Source: AWTP1-13 sp963770295 (lineage in GTDB: Bacteria > Pseudomonadota > Alphaproteobacteria > Rhizobiales > Hyphomicrobiaceae). From it: DNA of 64,000 nucleotides. The position numbers were made by a program, and so were the translations under genes. Positions 8,866 to 17,796 of this stretch are shown here, one piece after another. Below the pieces are notes generated by a model. The model had not been told where the DNA came from and ran no database searches. It saw only the letters and a program-made list of their open reading frames with translations. Position 1 is the first letter of the stretch, and each line of letters starts with the position of its first letter. The stretch covers positions 76,200 through 140,199 of the forward strand of contig CAVYPA010000012.1 in NCBI GenBank assembly GCA_963770295.1, in the 5' to 3' direction.

Positions 8866-9387
8866 TCAGCACTTCGGACCGGGACGAAAAGTATCCTCGA
8901 TCCGCTCGACAATGCGGTCAAAGATGTGGCGCTGATCCGATCGATAGATCATCGCGAAACTGTTAATGCGTTGGCCCCCGCAACTGAACATCGCCTTTTC
9001 GTAGAAGATCTTGCCGTTTCCTTCGCCCGACAGGGCAAACCAGCTGCCGCCGAGGCGGTGGTAGCCAATCCGATAGTCAGCGTAGGAATTGCGCGCGACG
9101 TAGCTCTGATAGCTCGCCGGCGTAAAGTTCGCCTCGTTGCTGAGCGTGCCGACGAGCAGGCGCGCATCGCCATTTTTAGCAACGAACAGCTGTCCATCAC
9201 CGGCTTCGGCCGTACGCTCCACGGCAAAGACATTGCTTGGATATTGGAGGCTGAAACCGTAGCGCGCGTTGCTATAGGTGTGCCAATCGTCCGCCCTGGC
9301 GCCAACGGTCGTCACCACCAGAACCAACAGCCAGCGCGCCGATCGGCCAAGGCGTGGGCAGAAGGTTTTTACAAGCCTTTGCCGCAT
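8866..9387 (-). CDS. Exported protein of unknown function with a YGFSLQYP motif
   Basis: A 173-residue protein with a signal peptide (basic start, then LLVLVVTTVGARA). The mature part begins with WHTYSNARYGFSLQYPSNVF, typical of small secreted alphaproteobacterial proteins distantly like PsbP/LpqN folds. Two Cys residues (about positions 137 and 173) could form a disulfide in the periplasm. No catalytic motif is visible. It is convergent with the MFS gene and transcribed alone. Confidence 0.7.
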   Translation of the reverse strand: MRQRLVKTFCPRLGRSARWLLVLVVTTVGARADDWHTYSNARYGFSLQYPSNVFAVERTAEAGDGQLFVAKNGDARLLVGTLSNEANFTPASYQSYVARNSYADYRIGYHRLGGSWFALSGEGNGKIFYEKAMFSCGGQRINSFAMIYRSDQRHIFDRIVERIEDTFRPGPKC

Positions 9388-9493
9388 TGGCTTACCGGTC
9401 GCGCTGGGCTCTCGAGGTTAACGTCAACATGTCTTTCGCGGGTTTCGAGGTAACCACCACCGCCAACCCGGAGGCTTACCGCCGGCGAGAAGA

Positions 9494-9518
9494 GGCGCCG
9501 GACGGAGCGTCCGGCGCC
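9494..9518 (-). terminator. Perfect 11-bp stem-loop downstream of the DUF1236 gene
   Basis: Two 11-base arms (GGCGCCGGACG and its complement) flank a three-base loop, sixteen bases past the stop codon of the DUF1236 gene. On the transcript the stem is followed by UCUUCUCG, only moderately U-rich, so it is either a weak intrinsic terminator or a 3'-end stabilising hairpin. Confidence 0.5.
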
Positions 9519-9533
9519 CGCTGCATTGCCTGA

Positions 9534-10658
9534 CTAGTGCTTGCCTTCCAGGACGAGCTGTACCTTGTCGCCTTGCGTATCGACGATGGCGACGCGGTTC
9601 TCCGCGGCGAAGAATTTGTGGCCCTTCAGCTTTGGAACTTGTTGGACCACCGTGTCGGAGAAGACCTGAACGTTGGCTCCGCGCGGAACGGACGACCCCT
9701 CGGTCAACGTCCCCAAGCCGAGCGTCGAGTTACGATCCATGTCAATCGAGCGTAGCACAATTGCCTTTTCTTCCTCCGTCAGCACCAGAGCGCTTTGGCC
9801 GCCGCGGCTATCGACGCGGGCGGTCTGCCCGGGGGCCGCAATGACCTCGACGATCTCATAGGAGTTCGGATCGACGATGCAAATTTCGTCGTTGACGACG
9901 ACGTATTGATAGCTCCGGTAGGCGGGAACGACCGAGATAATGGAAGCGGGAAGCGCGACCAATCGGACCGAGCGCGGGATGCGTGTCCCGACAGAGATTG
10001 AGATATTGAGGTTCGTGGCCCGATTGAGTTTGCTCTCCTTAAGCAGCGTCTGGTGCACGTTGGTGCGTTGCTGCTCAGAAAGCTGAACCCGCTCGCCTGA
10101 GCTCGAACGCTCGGACGACTTCTGCATCTCCTTGCCGTTGCGATCCTTCGACTGGGCCTGCCCGGAACCCATCTTTCCTTGCTCCTTGCCGGGCGCTTGG
10201 GCCGTACCTTTGTCCTTCGACGGAGCTTGAGCGGTGCCCTTGCCGTCCTTTTCCCGGGGTGCGGTCTGTGCACTGCCCTTCTTGTCTTGCTCTTTCGTCG
10301 GAGCTTGCGCAGTTCCCTTGCCGCCCTTCTCCTGCGTTTGGGCGCCCTTCTCCTTGCTTTGCTCCTTGTTCTGCGCGCCTTTCTCCTTGCTCTCCTCCTT
10401 GTTCTGCGCGCCCTTCTCCTTGCTCTGCTGCTTGGTCTGCGCGCCCTTGTCCTTGCCGTTACTCTGGGCCGAGCCTTGCTCATTCTTTGGTTCGGCCTTG
10501 CGCTGGCTCGTGCCCTTTTGTGGCGAACCTTGCTCCTTGGTTTCGCCCTGGGTTTGTGCGGAGCCTGCTTTGTCTTCCGCCTTTTGCTGAGCGAGGGCAG
10601 GCACGGCGCACATCACGAGCGCGATCGCCGTGCCGGCTAAGAGGGTGTGGCGTTGCAT
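9534..10658 (-). CDS. Secreted DUF1236-domain protein with a Lys/Gln/Glu-rich repeat region
   Basis: A 374-residue protein with a clear signal peptide (cleavage near VPALAQ). Residues about 25-185 are low complexity, dominated by Lys, Glu, Gln, Gly and Ser in an 11-residue period (EQSKEKGAQNK and variants). The C-terminal half carries a DUF1236 unit (NISISVGTRIPRSVRLVALP, then YVVVNDEICIVDPNSYEIVEVI) and a second degenerate unit that begins near residue 300. DUF1236 proteins are common envelope proteins of Bradyrhizobium-type bacteria, with no proven function. The start is supported by a GGAG site. The long hydrophilic linker may span the periplasm or bind peptidoglycan or polyanions (inference). 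Confidence 0.88.
   Translation of the reverse strand: MQRHTLLAGTAIALVMCAVPALAQQKAEDKAGSAQTQGETKEQGSPQKGTSQRKAEPKNEQGSAQSNGKDKGAQTKQQSKEKGAQNKEESKEKGAQNKEQSKEKGAQTQEKGGKGTAQAPTKEQDKKGSAQTAPREKDGKGTAQAPSKDKGTAQAPGKEQGKMGSGQAQSKDRNGKEMQKSSERSSSGERVQLSEQQRTNVHQTLLKESKLNRATNLNISISVGTRIPRSVRLVALPASIISVVPAYRSYQYVVVNDEICIVDPNSYEIVEVIAAPGQTARVDSRGGQSALVLTEEEKAIVLRSIDMDRNSTLGLGTLTEGSSVPRGANVQVFSDTVVQQVPKLKGHKFFAAENRVAIVDTQGDKVQLVLEGKH
10341..10451 (-). repeat. 33-bp in-frame tandem repeat inside the DUF1236 gene
   Basis: Slightly more than three copies of a 33-base unit encode the 11-residue period EQSKEKGAQNK, with silent and conservative changes between copies. The period is a multiple of three, so copy-number change would keep the frame. 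Confidence 0.75.
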
Positions 10659-11195
10659 AATAGGAACTCCATTCCGTAGGAGGATTGCTGTCTAGCTGGA
10701 GCAACGATTAGGCACCTAAGTTGTTCCAGCCTTCCGCCGGCGCCATTGCACGCTCGCGCGTGGGCGCAGGACCGTCCGGAGAAGGGCAAAAGCGATCAAC
10801 TGCTCGAGCGAGAAAGTTCCCGCAGAACCGCAAAAAAGAAAAAAAGATTGGAATGCGGAAAACGTCGGTTGTGGTGAGACCGCCACGCCAACGAGTGGAC
10901 ATTCGCGGCAGACTTGCCGGCGCCGAAACGCGACAGGGCTGTTGCGCGCGACGGTGCGCGCCATCCTCAGGATCGGTTCGGTCTCAGCGATCGGCCCTGT
11001 CAAAAAGTTGCAGCCGGTGCAGGCCGCGCGATCAAACTGCGAAAGCAAGTCCGGCCGTCGCTGCCGTGCGCGGCGGCCGGGATGCGAGAAGGTCTGTCGA
11101 CAGCTTGCGCCACGGCCAAGGGGTTTGGGCCTAGGGTTCGCCTCGATGACGGTGACCGCCGCAAAGTGTGGCGGTCACGGTCACCGTTCGGCGGC
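10659..11195. other. Intergenic region without a recognisable gene
   Basis: Roughly 540 bases hold the promoter of the DUF1236 gene and the 3' flank of the DUF892 gene. A stem of nine base pairs (GTGACCGCC, 11152-11160, with 11170-11178) lies about twenty bases beyond the DUF892 stop and may mark its transcript end, though no U-run follows. Open frames here have no family resemblance. Confidence 0.4.
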
Positions 11196-11702
11196 TTAGC
11201 CGGCTGCTTTCAGATTGATCTTGCCCTCGGCGATGCCGGTCAACTTCTTATCGGCCGCCTTTTCCTCGCCCAAGGTTTGTTCCAGCAAACGCGCCGCATC
11301 GTTACGGCCAAGCTGCTTGGCCCAGGCGATCAAAGATCCATAGCGGGTGATCTCATAGTGTTCGACCGCCTGGCCTGCCGCGATAATGGCCGCATCCAGT
11401 ACATTCTTGTCGTCGACTTCGCCGGTCACCTCTTCGGCTTCCTCGATGATGCCGTCAATCGCCGGGCAGTTCACAGATTTTGGCTTCTGGCCGAGCATCT
11501 GGAAGACCTGCTCCAACCGCTTGACGTGGCCCCTGGTCTCTCCAAGGTGCGCCTCGAGGCCTTGTTTGAGTTGGGCGTCGCTCGCGGTTTCGATCATCTC
11601 CGGCAACGATTTCACGATCTTATTTTCAGCGTAGTAGATGTCCTGCAACGTATGCAGGAAGAGGTCGTCCATGGTTTCGATGTCTTTGCTAAAGAGTCCC
11701 AT
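11196..11702 (-). CDS. DUF892 ferritin-like protein (YciE/YciF family)
   Basis: A 168-residue four-helix protein. The N-terminal DLFLHTLQDIYYAENKIVKSLPEM, central HLGETRGHVKRLEQVFQMLG and AVEHYEITRYGSLIAWA helices carry the Glu/His residues that bind a di-iron site in YciF-like proteins. Members are induced by osmotic, desiccation or general stress in rhizobia and enterobacteria. The Met at 11702 is chosen because homology begins there; the frame continues upstream without similarity. It is a single gene. Confidence 0.92.
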   Translation of the reverse strand: MGLFSKDIETMDDLFLHTLQDIYYAENKIVKSLPEMIETASDAQLKQGLEAHLGETRGHVKRLEQVFQMLGQKPKSVNCPAIDGIIEEAEEVTGEVDDKNVLDAAIIAAGQAVEHYEITRYGSLIAWAKQLGRNDAARLLEQTLGEEKAADKKLTGIAEGKINLKAAG

Positions 11703-12067
11703 GCTGGTGTCCTGTGTGGGTTGATGGCGGCGAGAGCATCGCGCTTTTGCTCGCGGTGATATTTGGCTAAACGGCAGGGGCAAGTCACAGTTCCAAAACG
11801 AAAAGCAGGCTGAGCGCGTGCGTTTCGGCGCGCCCGCGGGCCGCGGCGCCGCCACGCCGCTGTGCGATGTCATGGGCCGGTTTGGTCGGCCAGCCTTGCT
11901 CCGGCAACCCGACGGCCGCCCGCGGAAGAGCGGGCTAAAGTGTGCGAAAGGTTGGGTCATCCGACATCACCGTATGGAAGATGACCGACAACGTTGTCGA
12001 AAGATTAGGAGATCTCAACTAAGCCTACGACGTCGTGCTGAGTTGGGGGTGCGGGCTGGGGGCAACC
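11703..12067. other. Intergenic region without a recognisable gene
   Basis: About 365 bases between the DUF892 gene and a small plus-strand reading frame. It should carry the promoters of both. No sigma-factor box or operator could be named with confidence. Confidence 0.35.
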
Positions 12068-12283
12068 GTGTCACATGACACCGTTGGGCGCCGCGCCGAG
12101 ATACTCGAAAAGATCGAAGCTTGCACCGACCGCATCAGGGCGACGCAGGCCCGCATCGACGCGTGTAAGGTCAATGGCCTTGACGCAAGCGTCGATGAAA
12201 AATGGATGGCGACCGAACTCGACCTCCTCAGCATTCTCGTCGACGTGTTGCAAACGCTGAAGGTTGGCGGCGCCTCGACCTGA
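12068..12283 (+). CDS. Small helical protein, unknown function
   Basis: A 71-residue reading frame that may start at GTG 12068. It contains a long amphipathic helix (RRAEILEKIEACTDRIRATQARIDAC) and a second helix (ATELDLLSILVDVLQTLK), suggesting a small coiled-coil protein. Support for it being real comes from a hairpin with a U-run overlapping its stop. The frame is also open upstream to an ATG at 12035. No family was recognised. Confidence 0.4.
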   Translation: MSHDTVGRRAEILEKIEACTDRIRATQARIDACKVNGLDASVDEKWMATELDLLSILVDVLQTLKVGGAST

Positions 12284-12298
12284 TCGCCGAGGCTTTTT
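12272..12298 (+). terminator. Possible intrinsic terminator of the small helical-protein gene
   Basis: Six-base arms GCCTCG and CGAGGC (12272-12277 and 12288-12293) with a ten-base loop are followed at once by TTTTT. The stop codon lies in the loop. The stem is short, so termination would be moderate. Confidence 0.45.
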
Positions 12299-12716
12299 CG
12301 GACGCGCGAGCAGGCGAGCGTGTGGCCGCGCGGCGAACGGCAGGCTTCGAGCGATGCGCGGGATCGGTTGAGCCGCAATCTCTCTCGCGGCGCGCCAGCG
12401 CGAAAGTTGTCCTCTTCGAGGTGTGGGAGAGGCAGCGCGCCTGCGGAGGGCCTGATCGTCCTCCGCGATCTGTCGATCCCCACGCGCTGGCGCGCCGCCC
12501 AACGCAAATGCTGCGCCAGCGCGCGCCCCGCAACCCTGGTTGCTGCATCGCCCGTCGGCATTCGGCATCTACGCAGCAAGGGCTCGGCTCTTCATGTCGT
12601 GTTCAGGTTTGATGGGGGACAAAAGCAAAAAGGGTAGGAACGTCTCAAAAGCAGGCGAGCGTGCGGGATTGTTGCGTGGCTGGGCGGGAGGCCGACGCCA
12701 ACGCGAGGGACATCCC
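12299..12716. other. Intergenic region without a recognisable gene
   Basis: About 420 bases upstream of the WXXGXW gene. The long open frames on both strands are Arg/Ala-rich and without similarity. The promoter of the following gene should lie near its right end. Confidence 0.35.
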
Positions 12717-13583
12717 ATGCGAGCCATCCGTGCCATCGTCTTTTTCCTGAGCACCCTGACATTGATCGCGTCCTTGGCGCACGCCCAGGTGCTGATCCGC
12801 ATCACCACGCCCCCACCGCCGCTGCCCGTCTATGTTCAGCCGATCATTCCCGGCCCTGACTTTATTTGGGTGCCCGGCTATTGGGCGTGGAGCGAGTTCG
12901 GCTACTTCTGGGTCCCTGGCACCTGGGTGAGAGCACCGGCGCCGGGTCTGCTCTGGACGCCGGGATATTGGGCCTGGAACGAGGGCGTCTATGTTTGGCG
13001 CGCGGGATACTGGGGACCACGCGTCGGCTTCTACGGCGGCGTCAACTATGGTTTCGGCTACACGGGCGTCGGCTACCATGGGGGCTATTGGCGGGATCGC
13101 GTGTTTGTCTACAACACGGCGGTCACGCGCATCGGCGCGGTTCAGATCACCAATGTCTACAACACGACGGTTGTGAACAGGACGACCGTGACCAACGTGA
13201 GCTACAACGGTGGGCCGAGCGGATTGAAAGCGCAGCCGACGGCGCAGGAACAGGCGGTCTCCCAGGACAAGCACGTGCCGCCCACCCCGCTCCAGAGCCA
13301 GCATCACGACGCTGCCGGCAAGAACCGGACGCTGCTTGCGTCGGTCAACGGCGGCAAACCCGGCATTGCGGCAACGGCAAAGGCCGGCGAATTCTCGGGG
13401 CATGGGACGGTGGCGGCACGAGCTGTCGAGCCCGCGCCGCACCAAGCCAAGCTGCAAGCTGGCCCGGGGGGTAAAAAAGATCGGCGTGCGGATGCGACGA
13501 AGGTGGCCGGGGTACCCGTGCCCAAGCATCCCAATCGCAACCCCAGGACGCCGCCGCATCACGACAAGAAGAATAACCCATGA
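12717..13583 (+). CDS. Secreted WXXGXW (YXWQ)-repeat protein
   Basis: A 288-residue protein with a signal peptide (RAIRAIVFFLSTLTLIASLAHA). The Trp/Gly-rich domain of WXXGXW repeats (PF12779) follows: WVPGYWAWSEFGYFWVPGTW, then WTPGYWAWNEGVYVWRAGYW. A Tyr/Gly-rich stretch and a Thr/Asn/Val-rich beta stretch come next, then a basic Lys/His/Pro tail. Such proteins are found in the alphaproteobacterial envelope; function is unproven. I took the Met at 12717 because the signal peptide begins there; the upstream frame extension is not conserved-looking. Confidence 0.88.
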   Translation: MRAIRAIVFFLSTLTLIASLAHAQVLIRITTPPPPLPVYVQPIIPGPDFIWVPGYWAWSEFGYFWVPGTWVRAPAPGLLWTPGYWAWNEGVYVWRAGYWGPRVGFYGGVNYGFGYTGVGYHGGYWRDRVFVYNTAVTRIGAVQITNVYNTTVVNRTTVTNVSYNGGPSGLKAQPTAQEQAVSQDKHVPPTPLQSQHHDAAGKNRTLLASVNGGKPGIAATAKAGEFSGHGTVAARAVEPAPHQAKLQAGPGGKKDRRADATKVAGVPVPKHPNRNPRTPPHHDKKNNP

Positions 13584-13672
13584 TCGCGCGATGCGGCGAG
13601 CGATCGCTTCCGAGCACCGGACGTGAGGGCCCTTTGCTCGTCGCACCGACGCGATACGTCTCGCCACCGCGG

Positions 13673-14992
13673 TCAGATGCCCTTCAAGAATTCGATCAGG
13701 TCCTTTTTGTCCGCGGCGCTGAGGTTCAAATTGAGGTGGCCGTCATAGTGGTTGACGACGTCGAGTAGGGTGGCAAACCGGCCGTCGTGATAAAAGCCGC
13801 CGGTCTGGTGGGTCCACAGGCCGGCCAGGGGGGCGGTGCGATACATGTGGGTGGGCGAGCGGTCGGCTTGGAAGGCGTCGACACCGATCTCGCTCGGGGC
13901 ATGCAGATTGTTGCCGGGCTCGGTATAAAGTGGCGGCACGTGACAGGTCGCACACCTGGCTTTGCCATTGAACAACGCTTTTCCGCGTTCGAAGGCCGCT
14001 CGGTCAAACGATCCGGGCCGCGGCTTCGGGGCAGGGATCGACAGCTGGTAGATGTGCAGCGCCGCCAGCTTGGATGTCGTTTGATCCGGTGAGCCGCGGG
14101 TGTTGAACGATCCACTTTTCGCGGCGACCGGGAATTGGTCTTTGTCGCCAAGTCTTGCATCGAAGAACGTACCGGCCCCGTGCATTTCGGTCGCCGCCAC
14201 GTAGGCGTTCCAATAGGGGACCGATCCGAACCCGGTCCAGGTGTGAAGATTGACGCCGGCGAGGCCGAAGGCGGGCGGAATTAGCGTGCCGGCCTGCTTG
14301 CCGTCAGGACGCAAAGCCTTGCCATCCTTGTCGAGTTCCGCGTCGAAGCGGCCCGGCCCCCAACTTGCCAACACCTTCTTTACGGTGTCGACGTCAACGC
14401 CGAGCAAGTCCGTGAAGGGCTTGAGGCTCGGCGACAGTGCGACGATTGCACCAACGTTAAGGTCGCGGTTGGCCCAGCCGTCGAGCCGCTTGCCGATCCC
14501 CGGGGCAAAGGAGTTGTCGACGGTGGAATGACACAAAGCGCACTGGATACCCATGCCTTTGACGCTGCCGTCGCGGTTGAGCAAGGCCGTCACCCCGACG
14601 ACGGCATTGAGCTTGAGAAGGGCGAGGGTCGTCGCGGGATCGTCGAGGTTCACCTTGCCCGCGGCCAGCTGCTTTTTCAAAGCCGCCGGCAACGCGTCGG
14701 CGTCGACCTTGAGACCAACGGCAAGCGCCGTTTTTGGCGAAACGCCGGGGCCTACGCCGCCGTTTTTCGCGCCTGCGATCGCCTTATGAAGCTGCAGCTG
14801 ATCCCCCCAGAACGCCTCGCTGCCGAAGGTGTCATAGCGAAAGATCTTGCGGCCCTTGCTAAGCATCGCCTCCGCGTAGCGATCGATCTCGGCATCAAAG
14901 CCCTTACGCGCGGCAGGGGCGGCGGACGCCACCAGTGCCGCACACAACCCCCCCGCCACCACGACGCCAAAACCAATGCTGCCGAGCCGCAT
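13673..14992 (-). CDS. Exported diheme cytochrome c (DHOR/peroxidase-like)
   Basis: A 439-residue protein with a signal peptide (RLGSIGFGVVVAGGLCAALVASAAPA) and two heme-binding sites: CALCH about one third along and CATCH in the last third. After the second site, the FYHDGRFATLLDVVNHYD segment resembles the C-terminal region of diheme peroxidases and thiol-oxidoreductase-like cytochromes. It probably acts in the periplasm as a redox enzyme or electron carrier. The start at 14992 is preceded by GGAGGAA. It lies 86 bases downstream of the ECF sigma gene on the same strand, so the two may be co-transcribed. Confidence 0.85.
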   Translation of the reverse strand: MRLGSIGFGVVVAGGLCAALVASAAPAARKGFDAEIDRYAEAMLSKGRKIFRYDTFGSEAFWGDQLQLHKAIAGAKNGGVGPGVSPKTALAVGLKVDADALPAALKKQLAAGKVNLDDPATTLALLKLNAVVGVTALLNRDGSVKGMGIQCALCHSTVDNSFAPGIGKRLDGWANRDLNVGAIVALSPSLKPFTDLLGVDVDTVKKVLASWGPGRFDAELDKDGKALRPDGKQAGTLIPPAFGLAGVNLHTWTGFGSVPYWNAYVAATEMHGAGTFFDARLGDKDQFPVAAKSGSFNTRGSPDQTTSKLAALHIYQLSIPAPKPRPGSFDRAAFERGKALFNGKARCATCHVPPLYTEPGNNLHAPSEIGVDAFQADRSPTHMYRTAPLAGLWTHQTGGFYHDGRFATLLDVVNHYDGHLNLNLSAADKKDLIEFLKGI

Positions 14993-15078
14993 CGAACGTT
15001 CCTCCCATTCTCGGCGTTCGCGCGCCAAACGCCGCCCGCCGGTGTTGCCGGTCGTTCAAAGTTGACAACCCCAACCGC

Positions 15079-15789
15079 TCAGCCGGCGGCCGGGGGCAAT
15101 AGGCCAAGCCGGTTCAGCACCTCGTCCGTTATGCGCAGGCAGCGGGCTCCTGCGAAGGGGAATACGTCCGTCAAGACAGGGGCCAGCTTTTCATCGAGGG
15201 CCTGCCGCAACAATTTGCGTGCCCGGTGCAATCTCGTCTTCACGGTCTCGGGGCGAAGGCTCAGGAAATCGGAGGTTTCTTCAATGGTCATATCCTCCAC
15301 ATCACGCATGACGAACACGACGCGGAATATTTCCGGCAGCTCGTCGATTGCCTGTTCGATGAGGCGGCGGATCTCATGTTGGGCAGCGCTGCGCTCGGGG
15401 TCTTCGTTGGCGGTCATGGTCGGAAAGGGGATCACCTGGGCGCCGCCGCCTTGCGGCGCATCGAGAATTGACAAATCCACCGTCGGTCGCCGGCGCCGCA
15501 GGCGTCCAAGGGCCTCGTTGAGGGTGATGCGTGTCAGCCAAGTGGCCAGGCTCGACTCGGCCCTAAATTTGCCAAGGCTTCCGAAGGCCAGGACATAAGC
15601 CTCCTGCACCACGTCTTCCGCTTCGCTGTCATCGTGCACGACGCTGCGGGCCACACGATAGAGCCGCCGGTTGTGACGCTGCATGATCTCCCGGAAGGCC
15701 TCGCCGTCCCTCTGCAGGGCCAAGCGCACGAGGTCCGCATCGCTAAGCGCCTGAAAATTGCCATCGCGCCGAAACTCAAGCCTGGGCAT
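15079..15789 (-). CDS. ECF-type RNA polymerase sigma factor (RpoE-like)
   Basis: A 236-residue sigma-70 family protein of the ECF group. Region 2 (FREIMQRHNRRLYRVARSVV, then DAEDVVQEAYVLAF-like residues) is followed by a 50-residue linker and region 4 (IDELPEIFRVVFVMRDVEDM, then the HTH TIEETSDFLSLRPETVKTRL). Length is slightly above the usual because of a C-terminal extension. The start at 15789 begins the conserved part; an open frame continues far upstream but is Arg/Pro-rich. No anti-sigma gene is adjacent, which is unusual for ECF factors. The diheme cytochrome just downstream may be a target or a partner. Confidence 0.93.
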   Translation of the reverse strand: MPRLEFRRDGNFQALSDADLVRLALQRDGEAFREIMQRHNRRLYRVARSVVHDDSEAEDVVQEAYVLAFGSLGKFRAESSLATWLTRITLNEALGRLRRRRPTVDLSILDAPQGGGAQVIPFPTMTANEDPERSAAQHEIRRLIEQAIDELPEIFRVVFVMRDVEDMTIEETSDFLSLRPETVKTRLHRARKLLRQALDEKLAPVLTDVFPFAGARCLRITDEVLNRLGLLPPAAG

Positions 15790-16487
15790 GGCGTCTTCCC
15801 TGTTCGTTGTTGAGCCTTTGATGTCCCGCGAGCGAAAAGGTTCCCGAACACGCCGCCGCGATCGGCCAATGCCGCCTTGGCGCGCGGCGCTGCCCGGACG
15901 TCCGTCGGGTCGTTGGCCGCGCGCCCCGCGCCAAAAAGCCTTACCGCGGCGGCAAATGCGAGGGCCTGTCGGCGCGCCGGGAGACGCGGTGCGCGAAGCC
16001 GCTTTCGTTCCGCCGAGGCTTGCCGCGGTCCGGCATGCGGGTGCGACGGCACCCCGAATGCGCTCTTCACGGAAACTTGTCCTCGCCCCGGACGCGTCCG
16101 CACTCCAGCGATCGCCCCCCACCTCTGCCCAGGGACGTCTGCTGCGGGCCGGGTCTGGGCACCAAGTGCTGGCCACCTGTCGTGCAGCCAAGGCGGCCTA
16201 GGGCCATGGTGTTGTGGCCCCAGGGCTGGGCGGGTCGTGCGATGGGGGGGCGCGAGGTTCGCGGGACCGTCCCGGTAGTCGGGCGTCCACAGACGTTTTA
16301 AGAGCAAAACGCGAGACCGGCCTGGCAGAGGTGCAGCGCGGCCGCCACGTGCCGGGGCGCACCTCTGCCATGTCGCGGCGCAACGGCAATTGTGGCGCGC
16401 AATCCTGGACCAGCCGACCCCGAATTGCCGTACCGTTCCGGAAGATCGGCAAAAAAGCCGGAACAATCGGCGCAAAGAGGAACGCTC
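15790..16487. other. Divergent intergenic region
   Basis: About 700 bases between the ECF sigma gene (minus) and the LIV importer (plus). Strongly biased Arg/Pro/Gly translations in all frames argue against coding. It should carry promoters in both directions; I could not identify an ECF -35 AAC motif with confidence. Confidence 0.4.
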
Positions 16488-17729
16488 ATGACTAAGAAAA
16501 ACTCACTATCACGCCGTCGCCTGCTGCAGGGTGCGGGCGCGGCGACGATCGGCGCATTTCCCGCGATTTCCTATGCTCAAGCCGACGTCATCAAGATCGG
16601 TCACCTGACGCCGCGCACCGGCTTTCTCGGCACGCTCGGGGAGTTCGCCGTACAGGCGGCGGATCTTGCCGTTGAGGAGATCAATGCCGGCGGTGGGGTG
16701 ATGGGCCGCAAGATCGACCTCATCAAGGAGGACTCGGTCAACCCGCAAACCGCCTCGACCAAGGCCGAGCGGATGGTGGAACGCGACAAGGTCGCCTGCA
16801 TCGTCGGGGAGATCTCCTCCGCCTCGGGTCTGACCATTTCGCAGGTGGCCGACCGCACCAAGACCTTGTTCGTCAATACTGGCTGCAACTCCGACGAGCT
16901 CAGGGGGAAGGGCTGCAAGAAGTTCATGGCCCACGTCGAGTCCGCCAATTCCATGTATGTGAAGACGGTGGGCCGTGCGCTGCTCGCCAACAACCTGGTG
17001 AAGGACAAAAAGTGGTTCTCGCTGACCGCGGACTACGCCTTCGGCCATGATCTGCTGCGCGTTGCCAAGCGCTTCATGCAAAGCAATGGCGGGCAATTCG
17101 CCTCGGACAAATTGGTGCCCACCGATGCCACCGACTTCTCGGCCCTGCTGCTGGAGATCCGTAGCGCCAAGCCCGACCTCGTGGTGTCGAACTTGGCCGG
17201 CCTGCAGATCACGAATTTTCTCAAGCAATACTCGGAATTTGGCCTCGACTTTCCGGTCGCGGGCTTTGGCTTCGACACCGCCGTGGCCTGGGGGGCGGGC
17301 AAGGGCAACTTCTTTGGGACCTGGCCGCTGGTGTGGCATCATCTGATCGACACGCCAGGCTCGAAGGCGTTCGTGGCGGCATTCAGCAAAAAGTACCACA
17401 AGCCCCCCGAGAACCAGGCTTGGGGGGACTACATGGCCTTGAAAATCCTTGCCCAATCGATGAACGAGGTGAAATCGACCGAGGCGCCGAAGTTGGTCGA
17501 ACATTGGGAGAAGGGGGCGAAGTTCGACCTGCTCAAGACGCGACCGGGCTATTTTAGGGCCTGGGATCACCAGCTGATGCACGAAATGTATGCGGTCGAG
17601 GCGCTGAAGGCTTCCGAGCTGAAAAATCAGTGGGACATTTACCGGCCAAGTCCAGCGGTGCCCGCCGCCAACGAGGATCTCGAGGCCATCGCCCCGACCA
17701 AGGAAGAGAACGCCTGCACCTTCGCCTGA
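16488..17729 (+). CDS. LIV-type ABC importer, periplasmic substrate-binding protein (cluster 1)
   Basis: A 413-residue type I periplasmic binding protein (Peripla_BP_6, LivK/AmiC-like). A twin-arginine-like leader (SRRRLLQGAGAATIGAF) precedes the mature start VIKIGHLTPRTGFLGTLGEF. The VEEINAGGGVMGRKIDLI segment and the ligand-domain crossover strands are typical. It should capture an amino acid, amide or organic acid and pass it to the permease encoded downstream. ATG 16488 has the site AAAGAGGAA. It is the first gene of an operon with livH and the fused transporter gene; a strong hairpin separates it from livH. Confidence 0.92.
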   Translation: MTKKNSLSRRRLLQGAGAATIGAFPAISYAQADVIKIGHLTPRTGFLGTLGEFAVQAADLAVEEINAGGGVMGRKIDLIKEDSVNPQTASTKAERMVERDKVACIVGEISSASGLTISQVADRTKTLFVNTGCNSDELRGKGCKKFMAHVESANSMYVKTVGRALLANNLVKDKKWFSLTADYAFGHDLLRVAKRFMQSNGGQFASDKLVPTDATDFSALLLEIRSAKPDLVVSNLAGLQITNFLKQYSEFGLDFPVAGFGFDTAVAWGAGKGNFFGTWPLVWHHLIDTPGSKAFVAAFSKKYHKPPENQAWGDYMALKILAQSMNEVKSTEAPKLVEHWEKGAKFDLLKTRPGYFRAWDHQLMHEMYAVEALKASELKNQWDIYRPSPAVPAANEDLEAIAPTKEENACTFA

Positions 17730-17747
17730 TCCGGGACGGCGCAGGCG

Positions 17748-17772
17748 GGGAGGCGCGCGTCGCGCCTCCCCG
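17748..17772 (+). promoter_or_regulatory. Perfect 11-bp intercistronic hairpin between the binding-protein and permease genes
   Basis: GGGGAGGCGCG and its exact complement flank a three-base loop, 18 bases after the binding-protein stop and 24 bases before the livH start codon. There is no U-run, so it should not terminate fully. Such hairpins usually protect the upstream message from 3' decay, giving more binding protein than permease. Confidence 0.7.
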
Positions 17773-17796
17773 TCGCGATGGATATGGAGGAGCCGG

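Noticed and set aside
10914..11759. Plus-strand open frame of about 280 codons
   Set aside because: It runs antisense through the DUF892 gene, whose family motifs are clear on the minus strand.
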